This document shows positions 56,094 to 63,882 of a stretch of 63,882 bases of DNA, piece by piece (position 1 is the first letter of the stretch; every line of letters starts with the position of its first letter). The notes under the pieces were generated by a model. That model worked only from the letters and a program-made list of their open reading frames with translations. It was not told the origin of the DNA and searched no databases. The stretch lies in the NCBI GenBank assembly GCA_902788035.1, contig CADAIL010000012.1:1-63882 (forward strand), given 5' to 3'. Source of the stretch: an uncultured Lachnospiraceae bacterium (GTDB lineage: Bacteria > Bacillota > Clostridia > Lachnospirales > Lachnospiraceae). The translations under genes were made by a program, and so were the position numbers.

Positions 56094-57521
56094 ATGCTTA
56101 AGAAAAGACTGATGACATTCATGCTTGCGACAGCAATGACCGTCTCTCTTGCGATGCCGGCGATGGCTGATACAGAGACAGAGCTTGCAAACGCGCGGGC
56201 AAAAAAGAGTGCGGCTGAGTCCGATCTTTCTGCGGCAGCCAGCAAGATCGATGATCTCGAGAATAAGAAATCCGAACTGCAGTCTTATCTGACGGAGCTC
56301 AACGGTAAGCTCGGTCAGCTTTCTGACGAATTGGATACACTGAGCACACAGCTGACAGAAAAGACAACGGAAGTTGAAATCACCAAAGGTGCTGTGGAAA
56401 GAGCCAAGAATGATGCGCAGAATCAGTACAAAGATATGTGTATGCGTATCAAATATATGTATGAACACGGCAAAGGTGATCTTCTGGTATCATTGCTTGA
56501 GGCTGATGACCTTACAGAATTCCTGAACAAGTCCAACCAGATCACAGAGATGACGACCTATGACAGGAACAGGCTTGCTGACTATAAGGAATCTCTTGAA
56601 ATCGTAGAGAATAAGGAAGAAGAGCTCGTAGCTGAGCAGGCGAATCTTGAAAATCTGAAGAGCCAGAATGAGACAAAGCAGGCTGAGCTTAAGACTCTTG
56701 CTGAGAAGACAGATGCTGACATCGCTGCTTACACAGCTGATATCAGCGCTGAGGAGCTTGAGAGATCGGCACTGCAGAAGCAGATCGATGAGCAGACTAG
56801 CCAGATAGAGGCACTCAAAGAGAAGGCTGCGGAAGAGGAAGCCGCGAGAAAAGAGGCTGAACGCAGAGAAGCGGAAGCAAGAGCTCTTGCCGAGAAGAAG
56901 GCAGAAGAGCAGAGACAGGCTGAAGCAGAAGCGGAAGCTCTGAAGAAGAGACAGGCTGATGCAGAGGCTGCAGAAGCAGCCAGGGCGCAGGCTGAGGAAG
57001 AAGCGGCAGCAAAGAGAGCAGCGGAAGCAGCAGCAGAGGAAGCTGCGGCGGCAGAGGCTGAAGCTCGCAGAGCAGCCGAGGAAGCAGAAGCGGCCAGAAA
57101 GGCAGCTGAGGAGGCTGCGGCTGCAGAGGCGGCTCAGAGGGCAGCTGAGGAGGCTGCAGCACAGAAGGCTGCCGAGGAAGAGGCACAGAGGGCTGCGGAA
57201 GAAGCGGCCAGAGCTGCAGAAGAAGAGGAGTCCAGGTCCGGAAAGACATATCTCGGCACATTCAAGATCACAGCTTACTGCCACTGTGCGAAATGCAACG
57301 GCAGAGCAGGTCAGCCGACGGCTTCCGGCGCATGGCCGTACTCGGGACATACGGTTGCTATGGGCGGCGTTCCGTTCGGAACAAAGCTTTTGATCAATGG
57401 CACTGTTTACACGGTCGAGGATCGCGGCACGCCGTACGGTCACGTGGATATCTTCATGGACAGCCATGAGGAGGCGCTGGATTGGGGTCTGCATTACCTC
57501 GATGTCTACCAGGTCAATTAA
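56094..57521 (+). CDS. Secreted coiled-coil cell-wall protein with 3D (lytic) domain
   Basis: The protein has 475 residues. The signal peptide is cut near AMA-DT (about residue 25). A long coiled coil (about 28-245) is like the N-terminal part of CwlO/PcsB wall hydrolases. A highly repetitive Ala/Glu/Arg/Lys helix (about 245-380) follows. The C-terminal 3D domain (FKITAYCHCAKCNG, SGHTVAMG, VPFGTKLLING, YTVEDRG, HVDIFMDSHEEA) holds the three conserved Asp. The domain plan matches peptidoglycan hydrolases controlled by FtsEX in Firmicutes, though no FtsEX genes are nearby. Compare the gene at 24348, which has a 3D-like domain without the Cys pair. Confidence 0.92.
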   Translation: MLKKRLMTFMLATAMTVSLAMPAMADTETELANARAKKSAAESDLSAAASKIDDLENKKSELQSYLTELNGKLGQLSDELDTLSTQLTEKTTEVEITKGAVERAKNDAQNQYKDMCMRIKYMYEHGKGDLLVSLLEADDLTEFLNKSNQITEMTTYDRNRLADYKESLEIVENKEEELVAEQANLENLKSQNETKQAELKTLAEKTDADIAAYTADISAEELERSALQKQIDEQTSQIEALKEKAAEEEAARKEAERREAEARALAEKKAEEQRQAEAEAEALKKRQADAEAAEAARAQAEEEAAAKRAAEAAAEEAAAAEAEARRAAEEAEAARKAAEEAAAAEAAQRAAEEAAAQKAAEEEAQRAAEEAARAAEEEESRSGKTYLGTFKITAYCHCAKCNGRAGQPTASGAWPYSGHTVAMGGVPFGTKLLINGTVYTVEDRGTPYGHVDIFMDSHEEALDWGLHYLDVYQVN

Positions 57522-57534
57522 AAAGGAAAGAGAG

Positions 57535-57560
57535 CAGGCGGCGTGTGCCGCCTGTTTTTT
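57535..57560 (+). terminator. Terminator after the 3D-domain gene
   Basis: CAGGCGGC-GTGT-GCCGCCTG followed by six T. Confidence 0.92.
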
Positions 57561-57686
57561 ATGTGCTTGGTTCTGATATGAGCTTTATATGATTGATGTA
57601 GCAGGGGAAGAAAAACCTGTTGGAAACTCTGGTCGAGAGCGTCGGAAAAGTGATATATAGTTTGTGGCGAAAAAATGAAAAAGGTG

Positions 57687-57715
57687 TTGACAGGAACTGA
57701 TGGTTCTAGTATAAT
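57687..57715 (+). promoter_or_regulatory. tRNA-Pro promoter
   Basis: Perfect consensus TTGACA, 17 bp, TATAAT, 39 bp before the tRNA. Confidence 0.92.
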
Positions 57716-57754
57716 CTCTTATGTTGCGACGCACAAGAGATGCGAAGCACGAAT

Positions 57755-57828
57755 CGATGCGTGGCTCAGTTTGGTAGAGCGCTGCGTTCGGGACGCAGAG
57801 GTCGCAGGTTCAAATCCTGTCGCATCGA
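57755..57828 (+). tRNA. tRNA-Pro (anticodon CGG)
   Basis: Full cloverleaf: acceptor stem CGATGCG / CGCATCG, D stem GCTC/GAGC, anticodon stem CTGCG/CGCAG with loop TTCGGGA (anticodon CGG at 57789-57791), and T arm GCAGG-TTCAAAT-CCTGT. The discriminator base is A and no CCA is encoded. It reads the codon CCG. Its 3' end is the likely insertion site of the element that follows. Confidence 0.96.
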
Positions 57829-57840
57829 CGTTGTAAAATC

Positions 57841-57874
57841 AAGGGTTTCGGGATTCCGAAACCCTTATTTTTTT
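57841..57874. terminator. Terminator between tRNA-Pro and the integrase gene
   Basis: AAGGGTTTCGG / CCGAAACCCTT with a tight loop, then ATTTTTTT. It can stop the tRNA transcript and, less well, the converging integrase transcript. Confidence 0.88.
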
Positions 57875-57976
57875 CCAAAAATCTGGCGTTTCTCTAACTT
57901 TTCTCTAACTTTCTCCGGTTATTTTCCCATTAATGGATAATGGAATATGCTCTGTGGACCTTATTTAGTTGTTCTG

Positions 57977-59185
57977 TTACTGGTTTGAAGAATAATTCTT
58001 CAGCGAGATTATACCGTTCATCGCATCTGAGATTTCCCTCTTTGCTTCTTTGTCTTTGACCTTGGCATATATCCTCAGCGTTGTATCAATATCTGCGTGT
58101 CCTACCCATTTCTGAATGCTCTTAACATCCATACCTTGATGAACAAGAATTGATACACAGGAGCTCCGAAGCCCGTGAAAGGTGATTCCTTGCGGCAGCT
58201 CCGGTATCTTCTTGATCAGCTTACCGAAGGCCTTGGTAGGATAGTCCGGGTAATACAGGGTACCGTCGGCGTGTTTGAAAATGTAGTCGCTGTCAAAATA
58301 TCCGTTTCCGCAAAGCCGTCGGTTAGCTTTCTCCTTCAGCTTAAGCTGCCGGAACATTTCAATCTGTTCATCTGTCAGAGGATATTCTCTGGCACTGGAA
58401 ACTGTTTTAGTTGTGTTGGCGCGGGTGATAGATATTCCCTTTGTTACGGTGTGGTTGATATGCATCATATGGCCTTTGAAATCAATTGCTGACCATCGTA
58501 ACCCGAGGACTTCTTCTCTCCGCAACCCGAAGAACAATGTGAGATAGAATAATTCGTATAATTCATGGTCTCTGACTTTGTTCAGGAAAAGCTGGGCTTC
58601 CTCATAGGAGAAGAATTCTTCGTCCGTATTCTTACCTTTGGCATATTTGGCTGCCAGGTTCTTATTGATCACGACTTCTTTTACCGGGTTATGAGAAATG
58701 AGACCTTCCCTGACAGCCAGATCCATAACATTTCCGAGGAAGACTTTTATGTCTTTTACGGTCCTGGGCTGTATATGATACTTTTCAAAGAGATTGTCGA
58801 GGAAATCTTCGATCATCTTTTCATTTATCTCCCGTACTTTTATATCTCCAAAATATTCCTTTATCCGTTTGGCTCTGTAAAAGTATCCGGAGTATGTCGT
58901 GTCTGAAACTTCCCGCTTCTTTTTAGCAAGTACGTAGTCTGTGAAATCTGCTAAGGATTCATTTCTGTCATGAACCACATCTGAACTGTGATTAAGCAGC
59001 CTTTTTCTCTGCTCTGATGCTTTCTTAACGTTTTCCGGCGTGTCCGAAAGGCCTGTGGAAATCCATTTTTTCTCTGTTTTTTTGGCTCCGTCCTTAATTG
59101 TGGAGCGTGAGAGTAGTATATATAGCTTTCCATCTTTTCCCTGTATGCCCGTTGCACGCTTTCCATTTTTCTTTGGTCTTGCCAT
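57977..59185 (-). CDS. Tyrosine site-specific integrase
   Basis: The protein has 402 residues. A basic arm-type N-terminus and a SAM-like core-binding domain (about 70-180) precede the catalytic domain. The active-site residues are Arg in FGLRREEVLGLRW (about 217), His-x-x-Arg in TFHGLRSSC (about 333), His in VGHADIDTT (about 358) and the nucleophile Tyr in LRIYAKV (about 368). It catalyses integration and excision at the adjacent tRNA-Pro. It starts 2 bp after the excisionase stop. Confidence 0.94.
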   Translation of the reverse strand: MARPKKNGKRATGIQGKDGKLYILLSRSTIKDGAKKTEKKWISTGLSDTPENVKKASEQRKRLLNHSSDVVHDRNESLADFTDYVLAKKKREVSDTTYSGYFYRAKRIKEYFGDIKVREINEKMIEDFLDNLFEKYHIQPRTVKDIKVFLGNVMDLAVREGLISHNPVKEVVINKNLAAKYAKGKNTDEEFFSYEEAQLFLNKVRDHELYELFYLTLFFGLRREEVLGLRWSAIDFKGHMMHINHTVTKGISITRANTTKTVSSAREYPLTDEQIEMFRQLKLKEKANRRLCGNGYFDSDYIFKHADGTLYYPDYPTKAFGKLIKKIPELPQGITFHGLRSSCVSILVHQGMDVKSIQKWVGHADIDTTLRIYAKVKDKEAKREISDAMNGIISLKNYSSNQ

Positions 59186-59187
59186 GA

Positions 59188-59400
59188 TTATTCTGGTTCC
59201 TTGGTGAAATCAATATCAGGGTAAATAAATTCGAGAAGATACCTCTTCGGGATTTTGTATTTGCCACCGATTTTTAGAGATTTGATTCTGCCATCGGCAA
59301 GATACTGATAGACGGTATTACGTCCTGTGTGCAGGATCTTTTGAACGTCTTCTGGCAATAGGATGTCGTTATAGTTAGATAACAGCTTAGAGTATTCCAT
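59188..59400 (-). CDS. Excisionase-like helix-turn-helix protein
   Basis: The protein has 70 residues with an HTH_17-type fold (LLPEDVQKILHTGRNTVYQY, then GRIKSLKIGGKYKIPKRYL), as in excisionases and MerR-like DNA-binding modules paired with integrases. It likely directs the integrase towards excision. AAGGAGG precedes its ATG. Confidence 0.85.
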   Translation of the reverse strand: MEYSKLLSNYNDILLPEDVQKILHTGRNTVYQYLADGRIKSLKIGGKYKIPKRYLLEFIYPDIDFTKEPE

Positions 59401-59593
59401 TTGTAGTTCCTCCTTTATTGGTGATTAACCATTTCGTTAGTGATATTATATCAATACTAACAATACAAAACAAGAGCAATAAGGAGTGGTTAACAAGAAA
59501 ATCTTGTTAGTTTTAAAATTCTGTCGTTAGCCTATACTGATTTTGATATAATTAAAATGACAGTGTGCTCAGAAACTGTGTAGGGGGAAAGAT
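59401..59593. promoter_or_regulatory. Divergent control region of the integrative element
   Basis: For the excisionase-integrase unit (minus strand) TTGTTT, 17 bp, TATAAT is seen at 59445-59473. A palindrome GTTAGT...ACTAAC (59436-59461) covers that -10 box and looks like an operator. A second palindrome AACAAGA-aaa-TCTTGTT lies at 59492-59508. For the XRE gene an extended -10 TGATATAAT is at 59544-59552. The XRE protein is the likely ligand of both palindromes. Confidence 0.7.
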
Positions 59594-60727
59594 ATGTTAT
59601 ATGATTCAAAGCCATTTGTGTCTCCAGGTTCGATAGGTGGGAAAATAAAGAAATATCGTGAATTGAGGGGATGGACACAGAAGGAATTAGGGCTAAGGGC
59701 TGGTTTTGCTGAATCCTCGGCTGATGTAAGAATTGCACAATATGAGAAGAATAAAAGAATACCTAAAGAAAATGTATTAAAAGACATTGCTGTTGCTCTG
59801 GGAATAGATGAAACGGTTTTTTTTGATGCTGATTTACTGGATAAAAACCGTATGTATCATGCTTTGTTTGATATAGAAGATTTTCATGGCCTTCATCCTG
59901 TTAAGATAGGAGATGCTTATTACCTGGAATTTAGTGGTAAAACAATTTTAAGCCCTAAAGGTGTTTTAAAATATGATTCATATGCATTTTTAAAGAAGTG
60001 GTATGAAAAAAGGCAGAAGTATATGCCGAGAAATGGGGAGACAAACGAAGATAAGGAGAGGAAGAAAACTGAGTATGCGATTTGGCGTGGAGCGTATCCT
60101 CTTAATGAAGCCAAAGAAATAAGTGAAAGACTAAGGGATCAGATGCGAATGGATCAACTTCAGGCTGAAATGGATGCCCTGAATGCAAAAATGAAGTCTG
60201 AAGATGAGATGCTTCGCATAGAGAAGGCTCTGGATGAGGTCAAATCTCCCGTATTATCTTCACATAAACCAATAGAGAAGGAGTCCGACCTTATATTTCT
60301 GATAAAAAAGACAGTGGAGAATGGTCTTGGGATTGAGCGTTTTTCTCCTGAAGAGACACTTGAAATTGATTATGATCAGATGCATTTACTGTCATTAAGA
60401 ACGGAAGAGATCTTGAGAAATGATAGTAAAAAGAGTCTCTATGCGGACCTTGTTTATGGCATAGAGGATATATGTAGCTATGGAATTAATATATCTCAGA
60501 GAATTGTATCAAGGAAAAATGAGCTATTCATTTCATATTTTTATCCGGCTTCTCAATATGGATTTTTTGAGAATTTAGAGAAGTACTGGGATGACATATC
60601 CGATATTATGAAAAGAAAGCAATGGATGTTGGAAGACGACATAGATGAACTCGAAAAGAAGTTCCGTGACAAGATTACGGGAGTGAATGATGTGGCATTC
60701 TCGGAAGAATTGAATGACGATGAATAA
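59594..60727 (+). CDS. XRE-family regulator with long C-terminal region
   Basis: The protein has 377 residues. The N-terminal helix-turn-helix is typical XRE (KIKKYRELRGWTQKELGLRA, about 17-36). The remaining 300 residues are charged and mostly helical, with a DNA-mimic-free coiled-coil section (about 170-215), and match no domain I know; there is no peptidase motif of LexA/CI type. It is divergent from the integrase unit and probably represses it. Base composition is clearly more AT-rich than the core genome. Its 21-bp spacing to hsdM suggests that it may also control the restriction-modification genes. Confidence 0.8.
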   Translation: MLYDSKPFVSPGSIGGKIKKYRELRGWTQKELGLRAGFAESSADVRIAQYEKNKRIPKENVLKDIAVALGIDETVFFDADLLDKNRMYHALFDIEDFHGLHPVKIGDAYYLEFSGKTILSPKGVLKYDSYAFLKKWYEKRQKYMPRNGETNEDKERKKTEYAIWRGAYPLNEAKEISERLRDQMRMDQLQAEMDALNAKMKSEDEMLRIEKALDEVKSPVLSSHKPIEKESDLIFLIKKTVENGLGIERFSPEETLEIDYDQMHLLSLRTEEILRNDSKKSLYADLVYGIEDICSYGINISQRIVSRKNELFISYFYPASQYGFFENLEKYWDDISDIMKRKQWMLEDDIDELEKKFRDKITGVNDVAFSEELNDDE

Positions 60728-60748
60728 AAAAGAGGGGAATTACCAATT

Positions 60749-62323
60749 ATGAGCGATCATAGACGCGAACAGGAACGTGCAGAGCTTTATAAATCCATCT
60801 GGGCGATTGCAAATGACCTCAGAGGGAGCGTTGACGGATGGGATTTCAAGAACTATGTGCTGACCACTCTGTTTTACAGATATATCAGTGAAAACCTGAC
60901 GAATTATATCAATCAGGGTGAGAGGGAAGCCGGTGACGAATCATTTGATTACGCTCTGATGCCGGATGAGGATGCAGAAGGTGCGCGGGAAGGCCTTATT
61001 GAAGAGAAAGGTTTTTTTATCTTGCCTTCCGAATTGTTCTGCAATGTTGTCTCCAGAGCGAAGGAAGATGAAAATCTAAACGAAACGCTTGAGAAGATAT
61101 TCCGTCACATAGAGGAGTCTGCCATGGGCTCAGAATCCGAGAGGAATTTTAAAGGCCTGTTCTCAGATTTTGACGTGAACAGCAACAAACTGGGCGGGAA
61201 TGTACAGCAGAGGAACGATAAGCTGGTGAAGCTGCTTAATGGCATAAATAGCATTAATTTTGGCGTGGGCAAGGCGACTGCCATCGATGCGTTCGGTGAT
61301 ACATATGAATATCTTATGGGAATGTATGCTGCAAATGCCGGTAAGTCTGGCGGTGAATATTTCACTCCGCAGGAAGTATCGAGATTGCTGACTCTGATTG
61401 GCCTTGGCGGTAGAACTAAAGTGAACAAGGTGTATGATCCAGCCTGCGGATCTGGTTCACTGCTCCTGCAGAGCGCGAAGATTCTTGGAGATGACGGCGT
61501 AAAAATCGGTTATTTCGGTCAGGAAATCAACATTACGACATACAACCTGTGCCGCATCAACATGTTCCTGCATGATATTGGCTATGATAAGTTTGATATA
61601 GCGCATGGGGATACGCTTGCCAATCCTCTTCACTGGGATGATGAACCCTTTGATTTGGTCGTCTCTAATCCTCCGTATTCAATCAGATGGGAAGGTGACA
61701 GTAACCCTGTCCTGATTAATGATGAACGTTTTTCTCCGGCCGGCATACTGGCTCCAAAGAGCAAGGCGGACTTAGCCTTCGTTATGCATGCTCTGTCGTG
61801 GCTTTCTGCAGAAGGTACAGCGGCAATTGTATGTTTCCCCGGCGTGTTCTACCGTGGAGGTGCTGAACAGAAGATCCGAAAGTATTTGATTGATAATAAC
61901 TTTGTAGATGCTGTTATTCAGATGCCGGATAATCTGTTCTACGGAACAAGTATTGCGACCTGCCTGCTTATTATGAAGCGGAACCGCCCTGATAATAGGG
62001 TTACATTTATTGATGCTTCCCATGAGTGTGTGAAAGTTACTAATGCAAATAAACTGACGGAAGAGAACATACAAAAGATCTACGGTTATTTCGTTGAACG
62101 CGCAGATGTAGACTACACGGTCAAGATGGTCGAGACCGATAAGATTGCGGAGGAGAAATATAATCTCTCTGTATCGACATATGTTGAGAAAGAGGACACG
62201 AGAGAGAAGATTGATATTGTAAAACTGAATGCCGAGATTAGGGAGATTGTGGCAAGAGAACAGATCCTGAGAGACGAAATCGATAAGATTATCGCTGAAA
62301 TTGAGGGAGGGCAGACTGTATGA
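60749..62323 (+). CDS. hsdM: Type I restriction-modification system methyltransferase subunit
   Basis: The protein has 524 residues. The N-terminal HsdM helical domain (about 10-140) is followed by the N6-adenine methyltransferase domain. The SAM-binding motif DPACGSGSLLL is near residues 230-240 and the catalytic NPPYS near 307-311. It methylates adenine in the bipartite sequence recognised by HsdS. Its stop overlaps the start of the hsdS fragment (ATGA). No hsdR is visible in the window. Confidence 0.95.
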   Translation: MSDHRREQERAELYKSIWAIANDLRGSVDGWDFKNYVLTTLFYRYISENLTNYINQGEREAGDESFDYALMPDEDAEGAREGLIEEKGFFILPSELFCNVVSRAKEDENLNETLEKIFRHIEESAMGSESERNFKGLFSDFDVNSNKLGGNVQQRNDKLVKLLNGINSINFGVGKATAIDAFGDTYEYLMGMYAANAGKSGGEYFTPQEVSRLLTLIGLGGRTKVNKVYDPACGSGSLLLQSAKILGDDGVKIGYFGQEINITTYNLCRINMFLHDIGYDKFDIAHGDTLANPLHWDDEPFDLVVSNPPYSIRWEGDSNPVLINDERFSPAGILAPKSKADLAFVMHALSWLSAEGTAAIVCFPGVFYRGGAEQKIRKYLIDNNFVDAVIQMPDNLFYGTSIATCLLIMKRNRPDNRVTFIDASHECVKVTNANKLTEENIQKIYGYFVERADVDYTVKMVETDKIAEEKYNLSVSTYVEKEDTREKIDIVKLNAEIREIVAREQILRDEIDKIIAEIEGGQTV

Positions 62324-62400
62324 GCAGGTTGAATGAACTGATACAGGAGTTGTGCCCGGATGGGGTGGAGTACAAAACTGTTAACCTGAATTATTCATGA
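62320..62400 (+). pseudogene. hsdS: hsdS fragment, interrupted by an insertion sequence
   Basis: Only about the first 20 codons are kept (MSRLNELIQELCPDGVEYK), which match the usual start of type I specificity subunits. The frame then runs into IS sequence and stops at 62398-62400. The rest of hsdS may continue beyond the insertion sequence, outside the window. Without HsdS the HsdM protein cannot find its target site, so the system is probably inactive unless another hsdS is present. Confidence 0.85.
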
Positions 62401-63882
62401 CGTCCGGGTCATGCCCTTGAGACGCCGATTTAGTTACACAACAATACCAATATCCACATTCGTTAACCTGAAGGGATACAATCCTCCATAAAAATGGGCA
62501 TAGTACCCCATTGAGTTTTTGCAGTGGCGTATGGTATTGTCAATGTTCGTTGTTTTGCTGTCAGACAGCCAGTTCAGGAATCTGAAGCTGTTGTATGTTC
62601 AACAGTATTTCCCGGAACTCATCTTTATAGGGACAACTGCTGCAGAACCTGAAGCTTCTGTATCTGGATGAACGGATTACTCTGGCAGCGATCTTGATCA
62701 GCTTCAGACGGAAGGTCTCAATCTGCATTTTTTGAAATTGCTTTGGAAGCACCAGCCGCTTGAACCAATTGAACAGGTTATACGCCAGCATGCAGATCAT
62801 CAGGCGGCCCGCATTCACGACCATGGCATGGCTGCTCATACAGGAAAAATCAAAACCGTTTTTGGATTCCTTGATAAAGTTCTCCATTCGGCCGCGGTTG
62901 CAGTAGAACCTGATGATATCTTCCGGATCAAGATCCATGTTTGTCACGACGAATGTATACATGTAAGTCATCTGATCTATGGGTTTTTCCACTTTACAGA
63001 CAACTCGCCTGGCATACTTCCAGGAGCTGGCCTTATACATGAAATCACCATGACAGACAGCGTAGTCAACCTTGTTGTCTTTTGTCAGCCAATCCAGATC
63101 AGCTTCAATATCTGCTGCAAGATATTTCAGGGTGCTGTTCATCTTGAGCCGGATAGCATACCGACAGGCATGGGTTTCTGCAAGATCATAGATTTCCGGT
63201 GCTGCAAAGCCGCTGTCGCCCCGCAGAGAGATTACAGTATCAGGATACTGTTCAAGAAACTCATTAAGCAGAGACTCAAGAAACAGATGTGCGTCACTGC
63301 TGCAGTATTTCGTCCCTTTACGAAGCTCTACCTTGAGAAGGTCACCTGTCAGGCCGTCAAAGCATAACAGCGGATGGTACCCATGGCTCTGGTAATGATA
63401 GTTGAAACCTTCCCCTTCCTGATGGCCGTAAGTCTGCAGAAGTGTGGAATCCAGATCAAGGAGAATGTTTTCCGGCGGCCGGATCCCGTAGATCTTCTGA
63501 CGCAGGATGCGGAATATCTTCTCGAACTGTATCAGCGAATCTTCATCCATACGGTTGAAAAAACGCGATATCGTAGGCTGAGAAGCAAGAGCATCCTTGC
63601 CAAGGACTGCACAGAACACAGGATCCGTGGTAAGTTCATCGGCGTCATTATCATTGAAGTAACCGGCAAGGGTCTGAAAGATCCGCTGCATGAGGTTCTT
63701 ATCGTCAGTATGGAACCGGAATGCAGCAGAATCATTTGTTTGAAAGTTATCACGGATGACTTTTTCAAAACCGATGCGGTGCACGAACTCCTTAAGGAGA
63801 AACAGGCCTCCATCGGAAGAAAGTTCGCCGCCATTGAAGTTAAATTTGAATTGCTTATTGAAACTGAAAGAGGTGTCATTTA
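62380..63882 (-). mobile_element. IS1380-family insertion sequence (right end outside the window)
   Basis: It contains a full-size DDE transposase gene on the minus strand. The left border lies within about 62375-62390, where hsdS similarity ends. An 11-bp direct repeat GTTAACCTGAA occurs at 62380-62390 and again at 62462-62472; it may mark the end and an internal copy. The stretch 62401-62560 is non-coding. Terminal inverted repeats and target duplication cannot be tested because the other end is not in the window. Confidence 0.8.
62561..63882 (-). CDS. IS1380-family transposase, N-terminus beyond the window edge
   Basis: At least 439 residues are visible. The frame stays open to the last base, and the part upstream of the apparent GTG (63784) shows the family-typical SDGGLFLLKEFVHRIGF, so the true start lies outside. 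The catalytic DDE pieces are DLDSTLLQTYGHQEG, GDSGFA and YCNRGRMENFIKESKNGF, as in IS1380 enzymes. It moves the element by cut-and-paste. The gene is intact in the visible part. Confidence 0.93.
   Translation of the reverse strand, partial: NDTSFSFNKQFKFNFNGGELSSDGGLFLLKEFVHRIGFEKVIRDNFQTNDSAAFRFHTDDKNLMQRIFQTLAGYFNDNDADELTTDPVFCAVLGKDALASQPTISRFFNRMDEDSLIQFEKIFRILRQKIYGIRPPENILLDLDSTLLQTYGHQEGEGFNYHYQSHGYHPLLCFDGLTGDLLKVELRKGTKYCSSDAHLFLESLLNEFLEQYPDTVISLRGDSGFAAPEIYDLAETHACRYAIRLKMNSTLKYLAADIEADLDWLTKDNKVDYAVCHGDFMYKASSWKYARRVVCKVEKPIDQMTYMYTFVVTNMDLDPEDIIRFYCNRGRMENFIKESKNGFDFSCMSSHAMVVNAGRLMICMLAYNLFNWFKRLVLPKQFQKMQIETFRLKLIKIAARVIRSSRYRSFRFCSSCPYKDEFREILLNIQQLQIPELAV

Larger units (their letters stand above)
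57805..63882. mobile_element. Integrative element inserted at the tRNA-Pro 3' end (partial)
   Basis: From the 3' half of the tRNA gene onward there is an integrase next to the tRNA, an excisionase-like gene, a divergent XRE-type regulator, type I modification genes and an insertion sequence. Base composition drops to AT-rich values around 59.4-60.7 kb. The left attachment site would lie in the T arm and acceptor stem of the tRNA (57805-57828). The right end and its attachment repeat are beyond the window, so the extent is not known. It could be a genomic island, an ICE or a prophage remnant; no conjugation or phage genes are seen here. Confidence 0.8.

Noticed and set aside
56490..57494. Cys/Leu/Ser-rich minus-strand frame opposite the coiled-coil protein
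   Set aside because: It mirrors the Ala/Glu/Lys-rich coding of the real gene; composition is not that of a true protein.

Overview
The window looks like the chromosome of an anaerobic Gram-positive bacterium of the class Clostridia, most likely a Lachnospiraceae member. The grounds are a complete bacterial V-type ATPase operon, meso-diaminopimelate dehydrogenase, SpoVG, a DUF4250 protein, a GlgC/GlgD pair, DnaD with a DnaC/DnaI-type loader, a HrcA/CIRCE-controlled clpB, and A/G-rich ribosome binding sites before nearly every gene. No taxonomic marker gene was seen, so the family assignment is an inference.

Layout. 1-6.1 kb: the end of a sugar ABC ATPase, then a substrate-binding lipoprotein, a CdaR/PucR-type regulator and an aconitase-family hydratase. 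6.1-7.25 kb: a gene-poor stretch with a strong promoter and nested hairpins. 7.26-7.9 kb: a pseudouridine synthase. 8.1-16.9 kb: V-ATPase genes in the order H-I-K-E-C-F-A-B-D, translationally coupled to a large secreted protein (to 19.3 kb). 19.4-20.1 kb: thiT behind a TPP riboswitch. 20.4-28.8 kb: Ldh-type dehydrogenase, a second orphan transcription unit, asnS, a 3D-domain surface protein, DAHP synthase, ddh and a Bax-inhibitor-1 protein. 29-35 kb: a ricin-lectin/NlpC-like secreted protein, a BMP-like lipoprotein and a GH32 fructosidase. 35.7-39.2 kb: a MoxR-DUF58-TgpA-like operon with a tiled 34-codon ORF. 39.3-44.3 kb: two membrane proteins of unknown function, a TarI/IspD-type cytidylyltransferase, an SDR epimerase and a HAD phosphatase. 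44.5-47.3 kb: CIRCE-clpB. 47.4-52.6 kb (minus strand): DUF4250, a PRPP synthetase homologue, dnaC-like, dnaD-like and murC, with a DnaA-box cluster between dnaD and murC. 53.1-57.5 kb: glgC-like, glgD, spoVG and a coiled-coil 3D-domain cell-wall protein. 57.75 kb: tRNA-Pro(CGG), which carries the left end of an integrative element (integrase, excisionase, XRE regulator, hsdM, and an hsdS broken by an IS1380-family insertion sequence) running off the right edge.

The most unusual feature is a family of roughly 200-bp intergenic palindromes (eight near-complete copies, two truncated ones and one solitary arm between 0.7 and 44.5 kb). Their stems differ in sequence from copy to copy but keep pairing, while one asymmetric arm pair is conserved. 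That pattern points to selection on a folded RNA or single-stranded DNA. It matches no repeat family I can name. Two promoter-driven stretches without a long ORF (6.3-7.2 kb and 21.7-22.1 kb) are further candidates for undescribed RNAs.
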